NCBI GenBank assembly: GCA_934632155.1
Contig: CAKTXZ010000011.1
Span: forward strand, 1 to 64,000
DNA: 64,000 nt
Direction of reading: 5' to 3'
Source: an uncultured Clostridia bacterium
GTDB taxonomy: Bacteria; Bacillota; Clostridia; Christensenellales; Aristaeellaceae
This document shows, in pieces, positions 28,833 through 36,519 of this stretch. Position numbers and translations under genes: made by a program. Under the pieces are notes generated by a model. That model was not told where the DNA came from, did no database searches, and saw nothing but the letters and a program-made list of their open reading frames with translations. Within the stretch, counting starts at the first letter, position 1, and each line of letters starts with the position of its first letter.

Positions 28833-29882
28833 TCATTCCTCCGGCAGCCGGCCGTCAATCAGACGAACGACGCCGCTTTGCGCAAAGGAGGCGGGCAGGT
28901 TTTGCATGCCCTTAACCGTTTTGCCATAGATCAGTTTCCGGAGCATGGCTGCCTTTTCGACGGGATCGGTCAGCGGATAGGGGCGAAAATCCCCCTTTCC
29001 CTGCGTGCGGCAGGGAATGACGCGAAAGCTGTCCAGCACCGGCGCGTCGTCGGTTAGCTGGTAGCAGAGCTGGAAAATGCCCGTGTCGGGGTCGACGTTG
29101 CTCATGGAGCCGAAGGTGAAATTGCCGGTGGAGAAGAAGATGGGCTTGCCCTGATAAAACTGCACCTGCTGCAGAATATGCGGATGATGTCCCCAGATAA
29201 CGTCTGCGCCCGCGTCGAGAACCTTCTGGGCGTAGGTAAATTGCCATTTTTGCGGCGAGGACTGGACCTCGCGTCCCCAGTGAAGGCTGACAATGACCAA
29301 AGCGCAGCCTTGTTCGTGCAGCGCGTCAATGCGGGCGCGGATGCGCGCAAGGTCGCTGTCCTGCGGATAGGAAAAGCCCATCACGCCCAGCTTGACGCCC
29401 TTGACCTCGTATACGCCCAGCGTATCGCGCGCACGCTTGGTGTCGGCGTAAAGGCTGCCGAAATGCGGGACGCCGAACGCGTCCAGCGCGGAAAGCGTGT
29501 CGTCGTAGCCCTCCATAAAGAAATCCATCGCATGGTTGTTGGCGGTGTTTACCGCGTCTATGCCCGAATGCAGCAGCACCTCCGCGTATTGGGGCGCGGC
29601 CTTCAGGTTGGTTTTTTTATCCTGATGCCGGGTGCGGTTGGTGAAGACAACCTCGCAATTAGCAAAGGTAAAATCGTCGCTTTCTAAATATTCGCGCACC
29701 AGCGAAAACGGCCAGTCGAAGCCTTTTTCATCCAGTACGGCCGTATAGCTGCCCGCCTTGCCGACGCTCTGCGCCATTTCGCCGGTGGAGCAATCGCCGA
29801 TGAAAGAAAGCGTCAGCGTTTCGCAGCGCGCGGCGGCGACCAGAAGCATCAGGAAAATCAGGCAGCCGAAAAAGCGTTTCAT
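28833..29882 (-). CDS. CapA/PgsA-like metallophosphoesterase-fold protein
   Basis: This 349-residue exported protein of the CapA family was named for poly-gamma-glutamate or capsule synthesis, but is common in other roles. An N-terminal signal peptide (about residues 1-20, MKRFFGCLIFLMLLVAAARC) comes first. The metal-site motifs follow: LSFIGDCSTGEM, FANCEVVFTN, VNTANNHAMDFF and VIVSLHWGREVQ. GADVIWGHHPHILQQVQFY and FSTGNFTFGSM complete the set. No capsule genes (capB, capC) are next to it. The Cys at position 20 might be a lipobox (AARC), but the fit is weak. It ends at a strong terminator. Confidence 0.88.
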   Translation of the reverse strand: MKRFFGCLIFLMLLVAAARCETLTLSFIGDCSTGEMAQSVGKAGSYTAVLDEKGFDWPFSLVREYLESDDFTFANCEVVFTNRTRHQDKKTNLKAAPQYAEVLLHSGIDAVNTANNHAMDFFMEGYDDTLSALDAFGVPHFGSLYADTKRARDTLGVYEVKGVKLGVMGFSYPQDSDLARIRARIDALHEQGCALVIVSLHWGREVQSSPQKWQFTYAQKVLDAGADVIWGHHPHILQQVQFYQGKPIFFSTGNFTFGSMSNVDPDTGIFQLCYQLTDDAPVLDSFRVIPCRTQGKGDFRPYPLTDPVEKAAMLRKLIYGKTVKGMQNLPASFAQSGVVRLIDGRLPEE

Positions 29883-29911
29883 GGCGTTCCCTTCTTTCGG
29901 TTGATAGCATC

Positions 29912-29917
29912 ATTATA
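29912..29917 (-). promoter_or_regulatory. Probable -10 element of the capA promoter
   Basis: TATAAT on the minus strand about 30 bp before the capA start. The -35 region (TTTTCT at about 17 bp) is poor. Confidence 0.4.
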
Positions 29918-29964
29918 AACGATTCCGCGGCAAAAGAAAAGGGTACGGCGGGCTGACAAAATGT

Positions 29965-30008
29965 AAAAAAGAAACGCTCCGCTCCCGTATAAAGGGAGAG
30001 CAGAGCGC
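29965..30008 (-). terminator. Intrinsic terminator after metQ
   Basis: On the minus strand a long G/C stem (CGCTCTGCTCTCCC with GGGAGCGGAGCG, loop TTTATAC) is followed by a T-rich run. It closes the metNIQ transcript about 130 bp after the metQ stop. A second perfect 7-bp stem (CCGGCCT/AGGCCGG) lies between it and metQ. Confidence 0.8.
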
Positions 30009-30136
30009 TTCTGCTTGAGGAGGCGTCGCTTCCCGGCCTGCTTATAGGCCGGCTGAGCGCACGCTCTTCCGCGCGGCTTTGCGGGGGAAGCGGCCAGCGA
30101 ATGAGGAAAAAGCCGTCCCCCGCGTCTTGGCGCGCG

Positions 30137-31144
30137 TTATTCCGCAGCGGGAACCGTGAAGGTGGGGGTAAAGCCGCGGGCGATAATCAGGTCGTAGACC
30201 TCCTGCGTATAGACGCAGCTTTCCAGCGCCTTGACAAAATCCGCGTGTTCATTTTCAGGCTTCACGGCGAAAATGTTCACGTAGGACTTGCCGGCCAAGG
30301 AATCAGCCTTTTCGGAATACACGGCGTCGGTATTGGGGTTGAGGCCGGCGAGGGTGGCGTTGTTACCGTTGATGATGACAAGGGCAGCGTCATCGCGCAG
30401 GCCGGGAGCCAGCTCGGCGTTTACTTCCATGAAGGTCAGGTTCTTGGGGTTGATAATGTCGTTCTTGGTCAGAGTGCTGCTCAAATTCGTGCCCTCGGGC
30501 AGCTGAATCAGTCCGGCGTCTGCCAGCAGGATGTAAGCGCGGGTCATGTTGGTGGGGTCGTTGGGCACGGCGATGGTATCGCCCTCGGCGATTTCATCCA
30601 GCGCCTTCTTCGTGCCGGGATAAATACCCATGGGCTCAAAATGCGTGGGGATGACGGCAACCAGCTTTTCAGCGTCGGAGACGCTCTCGTTATACTGGTT
30701 CAGGTACGGAATGTGCTGGAAGAAGTTCGCGTCGGTTTCGCCGGACGCGGTGGAGGGATTTTCAACCACATAGTCCGTTACGATGCGAATGTCCAGCTCA
30801 TAGCCCAGCGCGGCCATTTTGTCCTTAATCAGCTCAAGGATTTCGCCATGGGGGCTGGTCGTGGCGATCAGGGAGAGCTTGCTCTTCTTGACGACCGGAA
30901 CTTCAGTGGGCGCTTCCGTGGGCGCTTCAGTGGGCGCTTCGGTGGGCGCTTCGGTGGGCGCCTCCGTGGGGGCTTCGGTGGGCGCTTCCGTGGGGGCTTC
31001 GGTGGGGGCTTCGGTAGGCGCTTCAGTGGGGGCCTCGGTGGGGGCCTGCGTCGGAGCGGCCGTCGGGGCGGGCTTTTCAGCGCCGCAGGCAGCCAGCGTC
31101 AGCGCCAGCACAGCAACCAAAAGGATAGCAAGAAGCTTTTTCAT
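30137..31144 (-). CDS. metQ: MetQ/NlpA-family methionine-binding lipoprotein with long repeat linker
   Basis: MetQ is the solute-binding lipoprotein of the MetNIQ importer. The 335-residue precursor has a signal peptide and lipobox (LTLAACG, Cys about residue 20). A Pro/Thr/Glu/Ala linker of roughly 60 residues follows, then the NlpA domain starting SKLSLIATTSPHGEI, with VVENPSTASGETDANFFQHI, IPTHFEPMGIYPGTKKALDE and IAVPNDPTNMTRA. The start is ATG at 31144 because the in-frame TTG at 31165 lies upstream of the ribosome-binding site. Methionine is the expected ligand from gene order; NlpA proteins can also bind related amino acids. The linker is far longer than in typical MetQ. Confidence 0.9.
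   Translation of the reverse strand: MKKLLAILLVAVLALTLAACGAEKPAPTAAPTQAPTEAPTEAPTEAPTEAPTEAPTEAPTEAPTEAPTEAPTEAPTEAPTEVPVVKKSKLSLIATTSPHGEILELIKDKMAALGYELDIRIVTDYVVENPSTASGETDANFFQHIPYLNQYNESVSDAEKLVAVIPTHFEPMGIYPGTKKALDEIAEGDTIAVPNDPTNMTRAYILLADAGLIQLPEGTNLSSTLTKNDIINPKNLTFMEVNAELAPGLRDDAALVIINGNNATLAGLNPNTDAVYSEKADSLAGKSYVNIFAVKPENEHADFVKALESCVYTQEVYDLIIARGFTPTFTVPAAE
30902..31045 (-). repeat. Twelve 12-bp tandem repeats encoding Ala-Pro-Thr-Glu
   Basis: Twelve consecutive 12-bp units encode the tetrapeptide APTE in metQ. The units differ at synonymous positions (TCA, TCC or TCG in the Glu/Thr boundary; GGC or GGG at the Pro/Ala boundary), so the amino-acid repeat is better conserved than the DNA. 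Two degenerate units (APTA, APTQ) precede it in the protein. Confidence 0.95.
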
Positions 31145-31209
31145 GATACCAATATCTCCTTTCAATATTTCAAGGCAATCCGACCGACGTTGACGATCGG
31201 GCTGCCGAG

Positions 31210-31860
31210 TTAACGAATGCGGTGATCCAGCCTGCGGGTCAGGAAGCTGCCCAGCACGGTGATGATCTGCACCAGCACCACCAGAATGATGCTGGCGGCG
31301 TACATGACATCATACTTGCGCAGGTTCAGGCCGTAGGTAATAGCTATCGCGCCCAGACCTCCGCCGCCCGCGGCGCTGGCCATGGCGGTATAGGCCAGAA
31401 TGGTGGTCATGCAAATGGCGAAGCCGTTGACCAGCGACGGCACGGCCTCGGGAATGAGCACCTTGCAGACGATCTGCATCGTGGTTGAGCCCATCGCCTT
31501 GGCGGCCTCGATAATGCCGCCGTCCACCTCGTTAAAGCTGCCCTCCACCATGCGCGCCACATAGGGGAAGGCGCTGACGGTGAGCGGGAAAATAATGGCG
31601 CGCGTGCCGATGGCCTTGCCCATCACAATGCGCGTAACGGGGAAAAGCATGGCCAGCAGAATCAGAAAGGGAATGGAGCGCAGGAAGTTGATTATTGCGC
31701 CCAGCGCAGCGTTGAAGGTGGGCAAGGGGCGAATGCCGTTTTTGCGGGTGACGACCAGCAGAACGCCCAGCGGCAGGCCGATCAGGTAGGAGATGAGGGT
31801 GGACGGAACGGCCATATATAGCGTTTCGCCCAGCGCAGTCCACAGCAGCTTCCAATTCAC
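31210..31860 (-). CDS. metI: Methionine ABC transporter permease MetI
   Basis: This 216-residue inner-membrane permease has five predicted helices. The EAA-type loop that contacts the ATPase is EAAKAMGSTTMQIVCKVLIPEA. Family features include TLISYLIGLPLGVLLVV at the N-terminus and FLRSIPFLILLAMLFP. It overlaps the end of metN by four bases (ATGA) and precedes metQ by 65 bp, giving the order metN-metI-metQ. Confidence 0.94.
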   Translation of the reverse strand: MNWKLLWTALGETLYMAVPSTLISYLIGLPLGVLLVVTRKNGIRPLPTFNAALGAIINFLRSIPFLILLAMLFPVTRIVMGKAIGTRAIIFPLTVSAFPYVARMVEGSFNEVDGGIIEAAKAMGSTTMQIVCKVLIPEAVPSLVNGFAICMTTILAYTAMASAAGGGGLGAIAITYGLNLRKYDVMYAASIILVVLVQIITVLGSFLTRRLDHRIR

Positions 31861-32903
31861 TGGGGATACACCTCCTTCACGGTCAGGCCTTCCTTGGTGA
31901 GAAAATCAATGATCTCCTTGCGCGCGGCGTCCTCCTTGGGCATTTCGATGAGCATCTGACCGTAGGATTTACCGCCGATGCGCTTCATGTCGGCAGAGAG
32001 GATGTTAACGTCTACGCCGCATTTACGCACCAGCCCGGCAATGATGGGCTGGTTCTCGCGCCCGTCGTCAAAGACGATGCGCAGCGCGGGCGTTTCGGGA
32101 ATGGCCTCCTCCTGCGCTGAGGGCACGACGCCAAACAGCCGCCGTCCGGCCGCGGATTTGGTATGGACGAACACGTCGTCCACCGTGCCCTCCTCGACAA
32201 TCTTTCCGCCGTCCAGAATGGCGACGCGGGTGCAGATTTGGCGAATGACGGCCATTTCGTGCGTGATGAGCACGATGGTGATGCCAAGGCGGCGGTTAAT
32301 ATCCTGCAAAAGCGCCAGAATGGATTGCGTGGTCATGGGATCCAGCGCGCTGGTCGCCTCGTCGCACAGGAGCACCTCCGGATTGCTGGCCAATGCGCGG
32401 GCGATGGCGACGCGCTGGCGCTGGCCGCCGGAGAGCTGAATGGGGTACGCCTTTGCTTTGCTTTCCAGCTCTACGAGCTCCAGCAGCTCCTTAACCCGTG
32501 CGTTGGCCTTGGCCTCGGGCACACCGGCGATTTCCAGCGGATAGCGCACGTTTTTGGCCACGGTTTTCTGCATTTGCAGGTTGAACTGCTGAAAAATCAT
32601 GCTTACATTCCGGCGCATGGCGATCAACTGCTTATTGTTCATGGCCAGAATGTTTTGCCCGTCGATGAAGATATCCCCCTCCGTAGGGGTGTCCAGCCGG
32701 TTCATGCAGCGAATCAGCGTGGATTTGCCCGCGCCCGACATGCCGATGATGCCGTAAATCTGGCCGCGGTCAATGTCCAGATTGATGCCGTCCAGCGCGA
32801 CAACCTCGCCGCCCGGAATGGGATAGACCTTGCACAGGCCGCGAACCCGAATCAGCGGAGAGGCTTTCGAATTCGCAGGAGGGGCCTTCTGTAGCAAAAC
32901 CAA
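31857..32903 (-). CDS. metN: Methionine ABC transporter ATP-binding protein MetN
   Basis: MetN powers methionine import. The ATPase has Walker A GMSGAGKST, Q-loop FQQFNLQ, signature LSGGQRQRVAIARAL, Walker B VLLCDEATSALD and H-loop LITHEM. The C-terminal NIL domain (about residues 265-348, with RIGGKSYGQMLIEMPKED) is the methionine-sensing trans-inhibition domain. The reading frame extends much further upstream, but the family start lies just before LIRVRGLCKVYPI. The TTG at 32903 has a GGAAAGGAAGG site 8 nt upstream and gives 348 residues, the normal MetN size. The extra upstream frame overlaps a leader peptide and terminator in another frame. Confidence 0.93.
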   Translation of the reverse strand: MVLLQKAPPANSKASPLIRVRGLCKVYPIPGGEVVALDGINLDIDRGQIYGIIGMSGAGKSTLIRCMNRLDTPTEGDIFIDGQNILAMNNKQLIAMRRNVSMIFQQFNLQMQKTVAKNVRYPLEIAGVPEAKANARVKELLELVELESKAKAYPIQLSGGQRQRVAIARALASNPEVLLCDEATSALDPMTTQSILALLQDINRRLGITIVLITHEMAVIRQICTRVAILDGGKIVEEGTVDDVFVHTKSAAGRRLFGVVPSAQEEAIPETPALRIVFDDGRENQPIIAGLVRKCGVDVNILSADMKRIGGKSYGQMLIEMPKEDAARKEIIDFLTKEGLTVKEVYPQ

Positions 32904-32940
32904 AGCATGCGCCTTCCTTTCCGGGGGTCTTGGCAGTAAC

Positions 32941-32971
32941 AAAAAATCCGCCTCGCGCATTTGCGAAGCGG
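32941..32971 (-). terminator. Leader terminator (candidate attenuator) of metNIQ
   Basis: A 9-bp stem (CCGCTTCGC, loop AAATGC, GCGAGGCGG; one G:U pair) followed by A and six T, between the leader-peptide stop and metN. The 3' arm is contained in the 8-mer TGCGCGAG (32959-32952), which also occurs within the leader peptide at 33034-33027. An upstream segment, CTCGTGCG (33020-33013), can therefore pair with either copy. Confidence 0.85.
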
Positions 32972-32992
32972 CGCAACAGCGAATGAAGCATG

Positions 32993-33067
32993 TCAAGCGG
33001 CGCAACACAAACCGCACGAGAGGAAGCTCGCGCACATGAACATTCGCATCGCTACGGGATACGCCAT
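32993..33067 (-). CDS. Met/Cys-rich leader peptide of metNIQ
   Basis: A 24-codon reading frame with an AAAGGAGG site 7 nt before its ATG. It reads MAYPVAMRMFMC in its first half. Met codons are at 1, 7, 9 and 11 and Cys codons at 12, 18, 21 and 22, so a third of the peptide is sulfur amino acids. It ends 22 nt before an intrinsic terminator that stands in front of metN. The segment of codons 12-14 can form a hairpin with codons 16-19. Stalling at the Met/Cys codons 7-12 would free the latter to pair with the terminator's 3' arm. This fits ribosome-mediated transcription attenuation of a methionine transporter. Expression has not been tested and the peptide is probably dispensable in itself. 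Confidence 0.75.
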   Translation of the reverse strand: MAYPVAMRMFMCASFLSCGLCCAA

Positions 33068-33112
33068 GAGGAAGCCTCCTTTCCAATGGCCGCTACGCCT
33101 CTTGATGAAGCT

Positions 33113-33141
33113 ATTATACAGACGCACAGAACGTCTGTCAA
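33113..33141 (-). promoter_or_regulatory. Consensus promoter with embedded 21-bp palindrome, upstream of metNIQ leader
   Basis: On the minus strand TTGACA (33141-33136), a 17-bp spacer and TATAAT (33118-33113) form a perfect sigma-A promoter. Positions 33118-33138 form a palindrome with 7-bp arms ACAGACG and CGTCTGT around a 7-bp centre. It covers the whole spacer and the edges of both boxes, an ideal place for a repressor. The promoter lies 37 bp after the plsC stop, so metNIQ has its own transcript. Confidence 0.85.
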
Positions 33142-33177
33142 GCGTTTTTTTGTGCGGCGGCTGCATTGAAAATGTTT

Positions 33178-33822
33178 TTATGCGCGACTTGCCTCGCGCA
33201 TGGCTAAGAAGGTGTCGCGAATGCGCGCCGTCAGCTCCATCACCACGTCGTTGTCGCAGCCCTTGGCGCACAGATCGGAAACGTCCATCGGCTCGCCGAC
33301 ATAAACGTCGGTTCGGCGGAACAGGCGCAGCTTGCCGTCGATATACACCGGCAGGAGCGGCGCTCCCGAGCGCAGCGCCAGAAACGCTACGCCCGTTTCC
33401 ACCGTGCTCATCAAATCGGGCAGGCGGCGCGTTCCCTCGGGGAAAATGCCCAGCACCTGACCGTCCCGCAGCACGCGCGCGCAGGTGCGCATGGCCTGCA
33501 TATCCGTATGGTGACGGTCGACGGAGATCATGTGCAGCTTGCGCACCAGAAAGGAAAGCAGCCGGTTCTTGGTGATTTCCTTTTTGCCCAAAAAATGAAT
33601 TTCATATTTTTTGCACGGCCACGCCAGCACGAAGGGATCCAGCAGGCTCTTGTGATTGGACATGACGATGCAGGGAGCCTGCAAATCGCGCAGACGCTCG
33701 ACATGGTGATACCGCACGGGGAAAAACAGCGTCAGCAGCGGCGCGGCCAGCAGGCGCGCGAAGGAATACAGCCCCGTGCGCTTGACCGGGGCGGGGGAGG
33801 ATACCGATTGCTCCGTATTCAT
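33178..33822 (-). CDS. plsC: 1-acyl-sn-glycerol-3-phosphate acyltransferase PlsC
   Basis: PlsC adds the second acyl chain to lysophosphatidic acid in phospholipid synthesis. The 214-residue protein has acyltransferase motif I SNHKSLLDPF (the NHx4D pair), motif II around FLGKKEITKNRLLSFLVR, and motif III IFPEGTRRLPD. A hydrophobic N-terminal segment (FARLLAAPLLTLFFPV) would attach it to the membrane. It overlaps the end of cmk by ATGA. The cmk-plsC pair is typical of Clostridia, although the usual ispH and rpsA partners are not adjacent. Confidence 0.94.
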   Translation of the reverse strand: MNTEQSVSSPAPVKRTGLYSFARLLAAPLLTLFFPVRYHHVERLRDLQAPCIVMSNHKSLLDPFVLAWPCKKYEIHFLGKKEITKNRLLSFLVRKLHMISVDRHHTDMQAMRTCARVLRDGQVLGIFPEGTRRLPDLMSTVETGVAFLALRSGAPLLPVYIDGKLRLFRRTDVYVGEPMDVSDLCAKGCDNDVVMELTARIRDTFLAMREASRA

Positions 33823-34490
33823 TGCTTCGCCTCCACAAGACTGATAATGGCCTGCACCGTTTCTTCAAACGTCAGGTCGGAGGAATCGACCAGCACGGCG
33901 TCTCCTGCGCGGCGCAGCGGCGTGACGGCACGGGTGGTATCCTGCAGGTCGCGGGCGTTGACCTCGGAAAGAATGTCTTCAAAGGGCGTTTGATCGCCTT
34001 TTTCGCGCAGCTGGAGCATGCGCCTTTTCGCGCGCGATTCGGGGGTGGCGGTCAGGAAAACCTTGACCGTCGCGTTCGGCAGCACGACCGTGCCGATATC
34101 GCGCCCGTCGACCAGCATGGCCTGCCGCGCGGCGAGCGCCTGCTGCTGGCGAACCATCATGCGCCGCACGGGCGCATAGCGCGATACGGCGGAGGCCGCC
34201 GCGCCGACCTCCTGCGTGCGAAGCAGGGGGGATACGTCCGCTCCGTTGAGCAGGGTATGCTGCGCGCCGTCTAAGTATTTCACGTCGATTTGCGCCTCGC
34301 CGCCCTCGCACAGCGCGCACACAGCGCCTTCATCGCGCGGGTCGATTCCCCTTTGCAGGGCGCACAGGCCGATAGCGCGGTACATGGCGCCGGTATCCAG
34401 ATGCAGAATATGAAGCCGTTTGGCAACCTCGTCCGAAATGGTGGATTTTCCGGCTCCCACCGGGCCGTCAATGGCAATGGTCAGCGGCAT
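33819..34490 (-). CDS. cmk: Cytidylate kinase
   Basis: Cmk phosphorylates CMP and dCMP. In 223 residues it has the P-loop IDGPVGAGKSTISDEV, LDTGAMYRAIGL, the substrate motif VDGRDIGTVVLPNA and the lid ATPESRAKRR. I take the ATG at 34490, with GGAG 7 nt upstream, immediately before the P-loop strand; the frame extends to 34661 with no family support. It lies just after a good promoter. Confidence 0.95.
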   Translation of the reverse strand: MPLTIAIDGPVGAGKSTISDEVAKRLHILHLDTGAMYRAIGLCALQRGIDPRDEGAVCALCEGGEAQIDVKYLDGAQHTLLNGADVSPLLRTQEVGAAASAVSRYAPVRRMMVRQQQALAARQAMLVDGRDIGTVVLPNATVKVFLTATPESRAKRRMLQLREKGDQTPFEDILSEVNARDLQDTTRAVTPLRRAGDAVLVDSSDLTFEETVQAIISLVEAKQ

Positions 34491-34538
34491 AGGGTTTCTC
34501 CGTTCGTGAATTGCGGCGCGCTCTACTGCGCCCCGTGT

Positions 34539-34567
34539 ATTGTATGCCCAGCGGGGGAATACGTCAA
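34539..34567 (-). promoter_or_regulatory. Sigma-A promoter for cmk-plsC
   Basis: On the minus strand TTGACG (34567-34562), 17-bp spacer, TACAAT (34544-34539), about 50 bp before cmk. It lies in the 112-bp gap after hslU. Confidence 0.7.
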
Positions 34568-34602
34568 GGGGGAAGCGACGTTGCGCCGCCCGGTTGCGCT
34601 CC

Positions 34603-35967
34603 TTACAGAATATACCGGCGCATATCCATTTGCTTGGCGGTTTTGAGATGTTCGCGCACATAATCGGCGGTGATGCTCAGGTAAACGTCGGGCATCATTT
34701 CGCCACCCGCGTTGAAGGACACGTCCTCCAGCAGCTCCTCGAATACGGCGTGCAGCCGGCGCGCGCCGATATCCTCGCCGGTTTCATTGGCGAGCATTGC
34801 GATGCGCGCGATTTCGTTCAGCGCATCCTCCTCGAACGTCAGGTGAACCTTGTCCACCTCCAGCAGCGCGGCATACTGCCGCGTGACGGCGTTATCCGTT
34901 TTGGTCAGGATGGAAACGAAATCCTCCTGCGTGAGGCTGTGCAGCGTGACATGGACGGGGAAGCGCCCCTGAAGCTCGGGGATCAGGTCGCTCACCTTGG
35001 CGACATGGAACGCGCCCGCGCCGATGAAGAGCATGAAATCGGTACGCACGGAGCCGTATTTGGTATTGACGGTCGAGCCCTCGACGATGGGCAGGATATC
35101 GCGCTGCACGCCCTCGCGGCTCACATCCGGCCCCGAGCCGGCGCCGCCGCGCCCGGCGATCTTGTCAATCTCGTCTAGAAAGACGATGCCGCTTTGCTCG
35201 CAGCGGCGGACGGCCTCCTCCTTCACCGCGTCCTCGTCGATGAGCTTTTGGGATTCTTCACTAATGAGAATATTCCGCGCTTCCTTGACCTTAACATGGC
35301 GCAGCTTGGTCTTCTTGGGCATCATGCCGCCCATCATATCGCCGATGTTGATCGAAGCGCCGCCGACCTCCAGCTGAGGCGCGCTTTCCTCGACCTCAAT
35401 TTCCAGCTCCTTTTCCTCCAGTTCGCCCCGGCGCAGCTGCTCGCGAACCTCCTCGCGCTTGCGGCTGACCTCCACCTGCTCCTCCTGCGACGGTTCAGGC
35501 TCGCTCTTGCGGCCAAGCAGGAAATCCAGCGGGCTGCCGCTGGGCTTTTTGGGCGGGTTGAGCAGCAGCGTGACAAGGCGATCCTCCGCCAGCACCTGCG
35601 CGCGGGTTTTGACGCGGGCGGCGTGCTCCTCCTTGACCATGCGCACGGCGTTTTCCGTCAGGTCGCGGATGATGGATTCCACGTCGCGCCCGACATAGCC
35701 GACCTCGGTGAATTTCGTGGCCTCGACCTTGATAAACGGCGCGTCCACAAGCTTGGCCAACCGGCGGGCAATTTCGGTTTTGCCCACGCCCGTCGGCCCG
35801 ACCATCAAAATATTTTTGGGGTAGATTTCTTCGCGCATTTCCGCCGGCAGCTGCGCGCGTCGATAGCGGTTGCGCAGCGCGATGGCCACGGCGCGCTTGG
35901 CCTCGTCCTGACCGATGATGTAGCGGTCGAGCTCGCGCACAACCTCGCGGGGCGTTAATTCCTTCAC
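34603..35967 (-). CDS. hslU: HslU ATPase subunit of the HslUV protease
   Basis: HslU unfolds substrates for HslV. The protein has 454 residues. Walker A is MVGPTGVGKTEIARRLAKL, followed by FIKVEATKFTEVGYVGRDV (pore loop GYVG). The charged I-domain follows (about residues 110-240), Walker B is IVFLDEIDKIAGR, and sensor 2 GARRLHAVFEELLED is near the C-terminus. The last residues (MRRYIL) are the tail that docks in HslV. The start is GTG at 35967 with GGAGG 9 nt upstream, overlapping the hslV 3' end region. CodY, often next in Bacillota, does not follow. Confidence 0.95.
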   Translation of the reverse strand: MKELTPREVVRELDRYIIGQDEAKRAVAIALRNRYRRAQLPAEMREEIYPKNILMVGPTGVGKTEIARRLAKLVDAPFIKVEATKFTEVGYVGRDVESIIRDLTENAVRMVKEEHAARVKTRAQVLAEDRLVTLLLNPPKKPSGSPLDFLLGRKSEPEPSQEEQVEVSRKREEVREQLRRGELEEKELEIEVEESAPQLEVGGASINIGDMMGGMMPKKTKLRHVKVKEARNILISEESQKLIDEDAVKEEAVRRCEQSGIVFLDEIDKIAGRGGAGSGPDVSREGVQRDILPIVEGSTVNTKYGSVRTDFMLFIGAGAFHVAKVSDLIPELQGRFPVHVTLHSLTQEDFVSILTKTDNAVTRQYAALLEVDKVHLTFEEDALNEIARIAMLANETGEDIGARRLHAVFEELLEDVSFNAGGEMMPDVYLSITADYVREHLKTAKQMDMRRYIL

Positions 35968-35971
35968 TGGG

Positions 35972-36505
35972 TCACACCTCCTCGACGATGATGTTGTCGT
36001 TCGTATATACGCAGATCGACGCCGCTACGTGCAGCGCCTTTTCGGCAATTTCACGGGCGGACAGGTCGGTATTCTGCATGAGCGCGCGCGCTGCGGCCAG
36101 CGCGTAGTTTCCGCCCGAGCCGATGGCGGCGATACCGTCGTCCGGGTCGATCACCTCGCCCGTGCCCGAAACAATCAGCATGGTATCCTTATTGGCGACA
36201 ATCAGCATGGCGTCCAATTGGCGCATGCCCTTATCGCTGCGCCATTCCTGCGCCAGCATCACGGCGGCGCGCTCCAGATTGCCGCCGCACTGGGTCAATT
36301 TGTCCTCCATTCGTTCGCAGAGCGAAAACGCGTCCGCGACCGTTCCGGCAAAGCCGGTGACGACGGAATCGTTGAAAATGCGGCGAACCTTGTGCGCCGT
36401 GGCCTTAAAGACGGTATGCTCGCCCAGCGTAACCTGACCGTCGCCAGCGACGGCGATCTGGCCGTTTCGGCGTACGCCGCAGATGGTGGTTCCCTTCATG
36501 GTCAT
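35972..36505 (-). CDS. hslV: HslV peptidase subunit
   Basis: This 177-residue threonine-protease subunit of the HslUV complex is a proteasome beta-type fold. It begins MTMKGTTICGVRRNGQIAVA, where a Thr exposed by N-terminal processing is the nucleophile. Other signatures are GDGQVTLGEHTVFKATAHKV, VTGFAGTVADAF and IGSGGNYALAAARALMQNTD. The ATG at 36505 has GGAGG 8 nt upstream; a second ATG follows two codons later. hslV-hslU are in order and closely spaced after trmFO. Confidence 0.95.
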   Translation of the reverse strand: MTMKGTTICGVRRNGQIAVAGDGQVTLGEHTVFKATAHKVRRIFNDSVVTGFAGTVADAFSLCERMEDKLTQCGGNLERAAVMLAQEWRSDKGMRQLDAMLIVANKDTMLIVSGTGEVIDPDDGIAAIGSGGNYALAAARALMQNTDLSAREIAEKALHVAASICVYTNDNIIVEEV

Positions 36506-36519
36506 ATGCTTTTCCTCCG

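Noticed and set aside
30902..31045. CRISPR-like array because of regular short repeats
   Set aside because: The repeats are contiguous 12-bp coding units with no spacers, inside metQ.
30101..31213. Glycine/arginine-rich protein on the plus strand
   Set aside because: It is the antisense reading of metQ and its APTE repeats.
33040..33112. S-box (SAM-I) riboswitch before metN, because the leader contains ATCAAGAGG
   Set aside because: The following conserved S-box segments (the GGGAxUGGCCC region and the downstream GAAGCC element) are not present, and the transcript start leaves no room for the P1 stem.
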